Shown: in pieces, positions 7,391-12,627 of the stretch
How the letters are laid out: every line of letters starts with the position of its first letter
Numbering within the stretch: the stretch's first letter is position 1
Assembly: GCA_021792115.1 (NCBI GenBank)
Contig: JAJYVI010000024.1
Coordinates: forward strand, 1 to 12,627
Source: Microcaldota archaeon
GTDB taxonomy: Archaea > Micrarchaeota > Micrarchaeia > Micrarchaeales > Micrarchaeaceae
Length of the DNA stretch: 12,627 nucleotides
Reading direction: 5' to 3'
Position numbers and translations under genes: made by a program
The notes under the pieces: generated by a model
What the model saw: the letters and a program-made list of their open reading frames with translations, nothing else
Told to the model about the DNA's origin: nothing
The model's database searches: none

Positions 7391-7416
7391 TTTGCATATA
7401 AATTTATCCATGCAAA
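7391..7416. promoter_or_regulatory. Palindrome enclosing the probable speH TATA box
   Basis: Arms TTTGCAT (7391-7397) and ATGCAAA (7410-7416) are exact inverted repeats. Between them lies ATAAATTTAT (7398-7407), itself a perfect palindrome, plus CC. The segment contains a TATA-like TATAAATT near 7399, which would place a start near 7427 and a leader of about 54 nt before speH. A dimeric regulator bound here would block TBP, so this is a candidate operator. Confidence 0.4.
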
Positions 7417-7480
7417 TGGATGAAAAGATAAAACAAAGAAGCGCAATTATAATTATAGGCAAATAAAAAAGTGAGAACTG

Positions 7481-7879
7481 TTGAAAAAAAATGAGCAGTA
7501 TAATTTAAAGAGAATAAAGAAAAAAATAATAGGTAAACATATATTTGGCAATTTATACGGTGTCAAGGACAGGATTTTAACAAACAGCGAGTTCTTAACA
7601 GAGACTGTCAAAAAAGCGACAGAAGTAGGTAACCTCCATATTGTAGAAATCTCGACAAAAAAATTTGATGGAGTCCACGAACTTGTTGGAGGAGTTTCTG
7701 TAATTGCAATACTTGAAGAAAGCCACATCGCACTGCATACATGGCCTGAAAGTTATTATGCAACAATTGATATATATTCATGCGGAAAAGAAAGCAGACC
7801 AAAAAAAGCATTTACATACATAAAAAATAAACTAAAACCAACTAAAATTAAGATGTTCAAAGCAGATAGAGGAAATTAA
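7481..7879 (+). CDS. speH: S-adenosylmethionine decarboxylase proenzyme (class 1B, pyruvoyl-dependent)
   Basis: A 132-residue protein of normal size for the prokaryotic class 1B family. It starts with TTG at 7481; no ATG fits, and GTGAG lies ten bases upstream. The core motif GGVSVIAILEESHIALHTWPE spans residues 70-90. Self-cleavage between Glu80 and Ser81 would convert Ser81 to the pyruvoyl group. His86 (processing) and Cys101 in YSCGK (catalysis) lie at +5 and +20 from Ser81, the same spacing as Ser63/His68/Cys83 in the T. maritima enzyme. The product, decarboxylated AdoMet, donates aminopropyl groups for spermidine and other polyamines. A close relative in Crenarchaeota is an arginine decarboxylase, so substrate specificity is probable, not certain. 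The N-terminal tail (1-17) is strongly basic. A palindrome lies upstream, and an antisense HIT gene lies downstream. Confidence 0.93.
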   Translation: MKKNEQYNLKRIKKKIIGKHIFGNLYGVKDRILTNSEFLTETVKKATEVGNLHIVEISTKKFDGVHELVGGVSVIAILEESHIALHTWPESYYATIDIYSCGKESRPKKAFTYIKNKLKPTKIKMFKADRGN

Positions 7880-7897
7880 TAATAGACTCTGCTTTGG

Positions 7898-7960
7898 ATT
7901 GAAAGTGTTATAAGTAGTACTAAATAATAGTATCAATGTTATAGTTTTTTTACTTTCAAT
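7898..7960. terminator. Nested inverted repeat and T-tract between convergent genes
   Basis: Outer arms ATTGAAAGT (7898-7906) and ACTTTCAAT (7952-7960) are exact complements. Inside is a second stem, TACTA/TAGTA (7918-7922 and 7928-7932), with loop AATAA. A run of seven T lies at 7945-7951 on the plus strand, suitable for archaeal termination of speH. The right arm overlaps the last codons of the minus-strand HIT gene, so speH transcripts probably run into its 3' end. Confidence 0.35.
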
Positions 7961-8349
7961 AATTCCCTCATCTTGCTTTCATCTTCACTTGAAATCTCTC
8001 TATCCTTCCAGTATACATATTTTATCTTTTCATCATACCTTGGTATAACATGGATATGGAAATGCATTATGACCTGTTTTGCAAGACTGCCTATGTTAGT
8101 AGCTACATTTAGGTGCTTAGTATCAAGCACATTTGATATATGCAGTCCAAAATGCTTTGCAATCATAAAGCAGTGCTCAAGGTCTGAATCAGAAGCTTCA
8201 AGCATGTTTTCATAATGCTTTTTTGTAATTACAAGACTGTGGCCTTTTGAAGTAGGATATTTGTCAAGGATTATAAAACAGACATCATCTTCAAATAAAA
8301 ATAGCTCTTGGTGGTTTTTATATATGTCACAGAATATGCAGCCTTGCAT
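7939..8349 (-). CDS. HIT family (histidine triad) nucleotide hydrolase/transferase
   Basis: Start taken at ATG 8349 (136 residues) because GTGA lies five bases upstream; GTG 8358, in the same frame, would add three residues but overlaps that site. The N-terminus CIFCDIY carries a CxxC pair seen in zinc-binding HIT proteins. GHSLVITKKHYENM (36-49) is the conserved pre-triad segment. The histidine triad is HFHIHVIPR (96-104): His96, His98 and His100, with His98 the presumed nucleophile. HIT proteins hydrolyse nucleotide phosphoramidates or dinucleoside polyphosphates in the cytoplasm. The usual G-Q before the triad reads K-Q here. Size and motifs fit the Hint/Fhit-like branch; the substrate cannot be told. 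It is convergent with speH and divergent from the glycosyltransferase gene. Confidence 0.92.
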   Translation of the reverse strand: MQGCIFCDIYKNHQELFLFEDDVCFIILDKYPTSKGHSLVITKKHYENMLEASDSDLEHCFMIAKHFGLHISNVLDTKHLNVATNIGSLAKQVIMHFHIHVIPRYDEKIKYVYWKDREISSEDESKMRELLKVKKL

Positions 8350-8466
8350 AGCATTCACTTACTTATCATTATTTATTGTTATAGTGCATTTATTATTAAG
8401 TTTTTATTTATTATTTTTATTATATTTTATCTAAATAAGTGCTAATCTATTGCTAGGATATTATAG

Positions 8467-8491
8467 AGTATTATATTAATACTTATATATT
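8467..8491 (+). promoter_or_regulatory. Inverted repeat and TATA-like box upstream of the glycosyltransferase
   Basis: AGTATTATATTAATACT (8467-8483) is a perfect 7+3+7 inverted repeat. It abuts TATATATT (8484-8491), a TATA-like element predicting a start near 8514. The ATG at 8519 also has GAGGT at 8511-8515, which would only work if transcription begins further upstream, for example from TATA-like sequence inside the palindrome. The 160-nt gap is shared with the divergent HIT gene, and no other feature was seen in it. Confidence 0.35.
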
Positions 8492-8518
8492 TTTTAGCCT
8501 TATATTATATGAGGTACT

Positions 8519-9691
8519 ATGCCAATAAAACTTATAATTGCGCAGTCAAACCTGACGCTAATGGGCGGTGCTGAGCGGGTTTTGCTAAAAATAGCGCAAC
8601 GCTATAATGCAAAAATATATACTGCAGAGTATGAGCCAAACAATACATTTGAGGAATTTAAAGACCTTGATGTCCAGACAATTGGACGCAGCAGTTTGCT
8701 TAAATTATTACCTTACGGTAGAATAAGCCAGGGGCTAAATTATGGGCTTGCATTTTATAATCTCAAATTAAAAGAAGACTATGATGTAATAAATGCGCAT
8801 ATGGCGCCAAGCCATTGGATAAGAAATAAAAATAAAAGAGTGCTTTGGTACTGTCATACACCTCTAAGAGATGTTTATGATCTTTATGAATATAGATTAT
8901 CACTGAAAAAACCATATCAAAGACCAATATATAAAATAGGCATAAATGCCATAAAGAGGATTGATCAGAATATTGTTAAGAAGATAGAATTTATTTTTGC
9001 AAATAGCAAAAATACAGAATCTAGAATAGTAAAGTATTATGAAAGAAAAGATGCAGAAGTGCTTAACGGAGGAATAAATTATAAAGAGTTTAAGAACAAT
9101 GGAGATTACAAATATTTTATATATCCTTCTAGAATATCACCAAACAAACGACAGGAGTATGCAATAAGTGCATTCAAAAAATTTAGGGCTAAATTAAGTG
9201 CAAAAGAAAAAGATAAATATAAACTTATTATATGTGGTGCAGTCTCAAAAGATAAAGCATTCCAAGAATATTATAAAAAGATTAAAGAAGAAGTAAGAAA
9301 AACGCGCAATATACAAATTATAACCGATGCCAGCGAGAAAAAACTGGCTTTGCTTTATTCAAGAGCAACAGCAGTACTTTATCCTCCTTTGAATGAGGAC
9401 TATGGGCTTGTGCCTCTTGAAGCAATGGCATCAGAGAAGCCAGTCATAGCAGTAAATGAAGGAGGCCCAAAGGAGACAGTGGTGCATGGAAAGACTGGAT
9501 TCTTAGTAAACAGTGATGATGAAATGGCAGAGAAGATGAAATACATTGCAGAGCATCCGTCAATTGCGAACAATATTGGTAGAAACGGTAGAAAGCGTGT
9601 TGAAGAGAATTATTCATGGGAAGTATTCTTTAAAAAATTTGATAAAAAGCTGCAAGAGATAAAAAAAGGAAGGAAAATTGAAGACAGATAA
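8519..9691 (+). CDS. GT4-family glycosyltransferase (GT-B fold), probable sugar transferase of envelope glycan synthesis
   Basis: A complete 390-residue GT-B protein, ATG at 8519 with GAGGT three bases upstream. The N-terminal Rossmann domain has GGAER (16-20), the usual acceptor-side glycine loop. WYCHTPLRDVYDLYEYR (110-126) resembles Alg2/WbaZ-type mannosyltransferases. The C-terminal donor domain starts near IYPSRISPNKRQEYAI (201-216) and has the EX7E motif EDYGLVPLE (Glu293, Glu301) followed by GGPKETVVHGKTGFLV. These residues bind the nucleotide-sugar. There is no signal peptide or clear membrane helix, so it would act on the cytoplasmic face of the membrane on a lipid-linked acceptor. 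Donor and acceptor are unknown; GDP-mannose is a guess from family resemblance. It is 24 nt before the GNAT gene, probably co-transcribed. The nearby sequon-rich surface protein could be a glycan recipient (inference). Confidence 0.92.
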   Translation: MPIKLIIAQSNLTLMGGAERVLLKIAQRYNAKIYTAEYEPNNTFEEFKDLDVQTIGRSSLLKLLPYGRISQGLNYGLAFYNLKLKEDYDVINAHMAPSHWIRNKNKRVLWYCHTPLRDVYDLYEYRLSLKKPYQRPIYKIGINAIKRIDQNIVKKIEFIFANSKNTESRIVKYYERKDAEVLNGGINYKEFKNNGDYKYFIYPSRISPNKRQEYAISAFKKFRAKLSAKEKDKYKLIICGAVSKDKAFQEYYKKIKEEVRKTRNIQIITDASEKKLALLYSRATAVLYPPLNEDYGLVPLEAMASEKPVIAVNEGGPKETVVHGKTGFLVNSDDEMAEKMKYIAEHPSIANNIGRNGRKRVEENYSWEVFFKKFDKKLQEIKKGRKIEDR

Positions 9692-9715
9692 AATAAGACA
9701 ATATAAAATGAATGC

Positions 9716-10258
9716 ATGAGAATTTATCTTAAAGGACTTCGTATATATGCAACAATTCCAAGAATTAAAGATGCAAATAAACTTGCAAAATATTATACAG
9801 AAACAAACAAAGAACTTGGAATAGATGTAACATTGGACAAAATCTCAGCAAAGGAGTTTATTAAAACAGCAATAGTAAATTTTAACAGTATGAAAGAATT
9901 TCACTTTGGGATTTATACTAAAAACCATAAATTTATAGGATTATTTTCCATAATTCAACCAAATTATTCAAAAAGAATATGTGAAATAGGGTATTGGATT
10001 GCAAAAAAGTATAGAGAAAAAAAATATGGAGAAGATGCAATTAAAATTATAACAGATTTTGCATTTAAAACACTGAAAATGAAAAAAATTTTTGCATTTG
10101 TTAATACAAATAATAAAGCATCTATACGGCTTCTGAAATCAGCTCAATTCAAAAAAACACATACCTCATTAAAATCAGCAACTGCATTTGAAAAAACAGG
10201 AACACATATTTCTACATACGTCCTTCATTTAGCAATATATTCAGATACAAAAGTATAA
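9716..10258 (+). CDS. GNAT-family (RimJ/RimL-like) N-acetyltransferase
   Basis: A 180-residue protein starting at ATG 9716, 24 nt after the glycosyltransferase. No strong ribosome-binding site is visible. The opening YLKGLRIYATIPRIKDANKLAKYY is the beta1-alpha1 part of RimJ-like acetyltransferases. CEIGYWIAKKYREKKYGEDA (89-108) contains the acetyl-CoA pyrophosphate loop R-x-x-x-x-G-x-A. NTNNKASIRLLKSAQF (130-145) is the typical alpha4 region with the conserved N and S. GNAT enzymes move an acetyl group from acetyl-CoA to an amine. The substrate may be a protein N-terminus, a small molecule or, given the neighbour, an amino sugar; the sequence does not decide. The gene is unusually A+T rich: the row at 10021-10080 has about 13 G+C of 60. 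Confidence 0.88.
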   Translation: MRIYLKGLRIYATIPRIKDANKLAKYYTETNKELGIDVTLDKISAKEFIKTAIVNFNSMKEFHFGIYTKNHKFIGLFSIIQPNYSKRICEIGYWIAKKYREKKYGEDAIKIITDFAFKTLKMKKIFAFVNTNNKASIRLLKSAQFKKTHTSLKSATAFEKTGTHISTYVLHLAIYSDTKV

Positions 10259-10290
10259 ACAGACACAATGCATGCTTATTATAATGTATT

Positions 10291-12627
10291 TTAAGATATA
10301 CTTCCAAAACTCACTGTTGGCATTACACCGTTGGGTGGGTAGGCACGTGTGCGAAGCCAGTAAACAATATATATAGGAGAACCTGAGGTTGCTACTGTTG
10401 CACCTATTGCTAATTGAGTAGCATTTGCAGAGTCAAAAATAATATTATCATTATTACAAGAATGTAAATATCCATTTGTATCAAAACTATATTCTAAATT
10501 TTGTGCCCAAGAAAATGATGTTTTATAAATTACATTTACAGTAGCTGCATCATTTTCACCAGGTGAATTACTATATTGACCTCCATTCAACCAAAAAAAT
10601 ATTGCAGATGCTGTATTACCAAAAGCCCAGAAATCATTACTATATCCATTTTCAAAAGTAGTAATTGAGCTAGTTTGCCCATTTCCAATAAATAGATTAT
10701 AATCATTGTAGCCCACGCCTGTTCCTAATTGAGTAGGTTTAACTAGTGTTTCTAAAACAATACCTGATGAAACAAATTCTATTGAACTATAAAGTCCTAT
10801 ATATTGACCACCGATACTACCTGTTGGTGTTATACTAAGACCGTTATTTACAGCTATAGTACCAACATTAGAACCAAACTCAGTTAGAGTTGAAGGTAAA
10901 CTTGTTCCAGCAAAGTTCCAGTAGTTGTTGAACACACTCGCTCCATCGTCGTATTCTGCATAAGTTGCAGAGAGCTGCGGGGCTTCGCCGATGCCTGTTG
11001 TGCCGGATGAAGAAAGCAGGTTATTTGAGCCTGCAAACCCAAGATAAATAGTTGTGTTTGATAATGCAGGAATGCTCTTGCTCAGTTTTGCCCAAGTTAC
11101 AAGCTTTCCAGAGTCATTGCTTTCTATCCAGGACGGAATTATCGTTCCATTAGCATAGAAGTATTCAAAGTTCGCAAAGTTGCTGTTGTAAGTAAGATAT
11201 GATGAGAAACTGCTTTCTGTGATGTTGACCATTTGTTGGAAACTAGTTCCAGTTGCCTGCGGAAAGTCAAATGTCACAGTCGGCATCATACCATTAGGCG
11301 GGTAGGCACGTGTGCGAAGCCATTGGATTTGTGTATTTCCACTCGCAGTATTTTGAACCTGCCCACCTACAACTAATGTTGTATTAACTGAATTTACGCT
11401 TTCTGAAACTGTACCTATATAATTTGTATAAAATCCACTCCGTGATGGAGTATAAAATTCTGAAAATATACCTGCAGAAGGTGTTGGTATATTAGCAGAT
11501 GTACCAGAAGCAACTGCATAGATCCATTGCGGAGAATTTTGTTCATTTATAACACCTGACCAACCTCCGAGAGAATTTAAAAACTTATTCCCGGCGCCCC
11601 ATTGTATTTCACCCCAACTAGTTCCACTATATGAGGACCAATGAGTGATATCACTATCAAATATAAATGGAACTGATATTGGTGTATTATATCCTATATA
11701 ACCTGCAGATTGAGATGATGCTGGACTTATCGTCAAACCATTGTTTACTGCATAGTTTTGATTACTTTCAATCCACCCACTTGGTAGTGTTGTTCCAACA
11801 AAGTTCCAATAGTTATTAAATACGCTTGCGCCATCGTCATATTCTGCATAAGTTGCAGAGAGCTGCGGGGCTTCGCCGATGCCTGTTGTGCCACTGCTTG
11901 AGAGCAGGTTTGTTGTTTTTGACGCAAATCCAATATATATTGTTACAGAACTTGACGCAGGTATTGATGTTGGAAGATTCACCCATGTGATAAGTTTTCC
12001 AGAACTGTTGCTTTCTATCCATGCTGGAATCACTGTTCCTGATTGCGTGAAGAACTCGAAGTTTGCGATTGTATTGCTATATGTAATATTTAAGAACTGG
12101 CTTTCTATTATTGTTATCATCTGCTGAAAAGGCACTGGTGTAGGAACATTTGCAGTGTTCGTGATTGTGATAGGGATATATGACACTATTCCTGATGGAA
12201 CAGATGATGGTTTAGATAATCCTGCTAAATTTGAAATTTTGATTGGGACATAATATAATATTGTTGAAGGAGTTGTATCAGTAACTTCCTGTGTAATGCT
12301 GTTTTCTGTCTCTGATGAATGATATGATGAATCATTTACATATATGCAGTAGTATGCTGTTGATGATGGTGTAACTGCAGGAAATGAAATTGAATTTGCT
12401 GATGTTGTTTCTGTTTGCACAAGCGATGACAAAGAAGTGCATGGCAATGTTGAAGATGAATAAAGCTTTGCAGTGTATGGTGCAGTGCCGCCTGTCCATG
12501 ACGATGAAAATGTTACAGACTGTCCTGTTACAAGTGCTGTTGAAGATGCTGAGATTGACGGCGCAGAAAGTGCAGGATTGACTGTAACAAGATCAAGCGG
12601 CGATGAAACAACATTCGGAGGCGTTGA
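10291..12627 (-). CDS. Large secreted surface protein: Ig-like domain and two DUF2341/LamG-like units; 5' end outside the window
   Basis: The frame is open from the right edge (codon TCA at 12627) to the stop at 10291, 778 residues visible. A TTG at 12447 is only an internal codon, because the same frame continues upstream with sensible sequence, so the true start is further right. Residues about 15-118 form an Ig-like/PKD-like domain (SVTFSSSWTGGTAPYTAKLY), with Cys63 and Cys94 able to form a disulfide. Two short VPI/IPI repeats follow (YYVPIKISN, SYIPITITN). Then come two units, each with FQQM, WIESN(S/D)SGKL(I/V)TW, AEYDDGASVFNNYWNF and a concanavalin-like portion ending RTRAYPPNG(M/V)MPTV. 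This is the DUF2341 pattern. Nine or more N-x-S/T sequons are present and no C-terminal membrane anchor is visible. Likely role is in a cell envelope, adhesion or glycan binding; function is not proven. It converges on the GNAT gene, 32 nt apart. Confidence 0.85.
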   Translation of the reverse strand, partial: STPPNVVSSPLDLVTVNPALSAPSISASSTALVTGQSVTFSSSWTGGTAPYTAKLYSSSTLPCTSLSSLVQTETTSANSISFPAVTPSSTAYYCIYVNDSSYHSSETENSITQEVTDTTPSTILYYVPIKISNLAGLSKPSSVPSGIVSYIPITITNTANVPTPVPFQQMITIIESQFLNITYSNTIANFEFFTQSGTVIPAWIESNSSGKLITWVNLPTSIPASSSVTIYIGFASKTTNLLSSSGTTGIGEAPQLSATYAEYDDGASVFNNYWNFVGTTLPSGWIESNQNYAVNNGLTISPASSQSAGYIGYNTPISVPFIFDSDITHWSSYSGTSWGEIQWGAGNKFLNSLGGWSGVINEQNSPQWIYAVASGTSANIPTPSAGIFSEFYTPSRSGFYTNYIGTVSESVNSVNTTLVVGGQVQNTASGNTQIQWLRTRAYPPNGMMPTVTFDFPQATGTSFQQMVNITESSFSSYLTYNSNFANFEYFYANGTIIPSWIESNDSGKLVTWAKLSKSIPALSNTTIYLGFAGSNNLLSSSGTTGIGEAPQLSATYAEYDDGASVFNNYWNFAGTSLPSTLTEFGSNVGTIAVNNGLSITPTGSIGGQYIGLYSSIEFVSSGIVLETLVKPTQLGTGVGYNDYNLFIGNGQTSSITTFENGYSNDFWAFGNTASAIFFWLNGGQYSNSPGENDAATVNVIYKTSFSWAQNLEYSFDTNGYLHSCNNDNIIFDSANATQLAIGATVATSGSPIYIVYWLRTRAYPPNGVMPTVSFGSIS
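10337..10359 (-). repeat. 23-bp identical repeat, C-terminal unit copy
   Basis: Identical to 11300-11322. It encodes the WLRTRAYPP end of the LamG-like portion of the surface protein; flanking bases differ by substitutions. It marks the 3' boundary of the second DUF2341 unit. Confidence 0.85.
10943..11004 (-). repeat. 62-bp near-identical repeat, second unit copy
   Basis: Matches 11831-11892 with a single difference (position 10951 against 11839); the last 53 bp are identical. It encodes part of the GIGEAPQLSATYAEYDDG core of DUF2341. Flanking DNA encodes the same residues but with synonymous changes. Confidence 0.9.
11300..11322 (-). repeat. 23-bp identical repeat, first unit copy
   Basis: Identical to 10337-10359 at an offset of 963 bp. 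It encodes WLRTRAYPP at the end of the first LamG-like portion. Confidence 0.85.
11831..11892 (-). repeat. 62-bp near-identical repeat, first unit copy
   Basis: Partner of 10943-11004 at an offset of 888 bp. The offset differs by 75 bp from that of the 23-bp repeat, so the LamG-like portions of the two units differ in length while the flanks are conserved. Confidence 0.9.

Noticed and set aside
6336..8518. tRNA genes in the intergenic gaps
   Set aside because: No T-loop GTTCRA-type motif with matching acceptor and anticodon stems was found in any gap on either strand.
12384..12581. Plus-strand Met/Leu/Gln-rich open frame near the right edge
   Set aside because: Antisense to the Ig-like part of the surface protein, with no recognisable motif; composition follows the reversed Ser/Thr codons.

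Overview
This 12.6-kb window looks archaeal. It carries the catalytic subunit of a type IIB topoisomerase (Topo VI A), a site-2-type intramembrane protease with CBS domains, an archaeal-type signal peptidase, start sites preceded by GTGA/GAGGT-like Shine-Dalgarno elements or by TATA boxes, and a large secreted protein of the DUF2341 plus concanavalin-like type. Rows counted by hand run from about 22% to 37% GC in most genes; the topoisomerase gene is richer, near 50%. The surface protein (Ig-like domain followed by DUF2341/LamG-like modules, serine/threonine rich) resembles proteins I associate with small-genome DPANN archaea of the ARMAN kind (Micrarchaeota/Parvarchaeota). That placement is an impression, not a result.

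Region 1 (1-6296, minus strand) is a compact block read right to left: Topo VI A (top6A), an M50/S2P metalloprotease with a CBS pair, full-length SMC, then the 5' part of a signal peptidase I gene that runs off the left edge. Gaps are 33, 37 and 11 nt, so one transcription unit is plausible. It joins chromosome topology and condensation (Top6A, SMC) with two membrane proteases. Neither Top6B nor ScpA is adjacent.

Region 2 (6297-6768) is a gene-free interval between divergent genes. It holds the top6A promoter, about 200 nt of very A+T-rich DNA with roughly a dozen ATTATA-type repeats pointing the same way, then a less A+T-rich 116-nt segment closed by an inverted repeat.

Region 3 (6769-8349) has a beta-carbonic anhydrase and an AdoMet decarboxylase proenzyme (speH) on the plus strand, and a convergent HIT-family hydrolase on the minus strand. 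A palindrome covers the likely speH TATA box, and a nested inverted repeat lies between the convergent 3' ends.

Region 4 (8519-12627) has a GT4 glycosyltransferase and a GNAT acetyltransferase on the plus strand, facing a very long surface-protein gene on the minus strand whose 5' end is outside the window. The surface protein has many N-glycosylation sequons, so glycosyltransferase and surface protein may belong to one cell-envelope pathway (inference). The surface protein contains two DUF2341/LamG-like units that are nearly identical at DNA level in some tracts and strongly diverged in others, which suggests module shuffling or gene conversion.

No tRNA, rRNA, CRISPR array, transposase or integrase was recognised.
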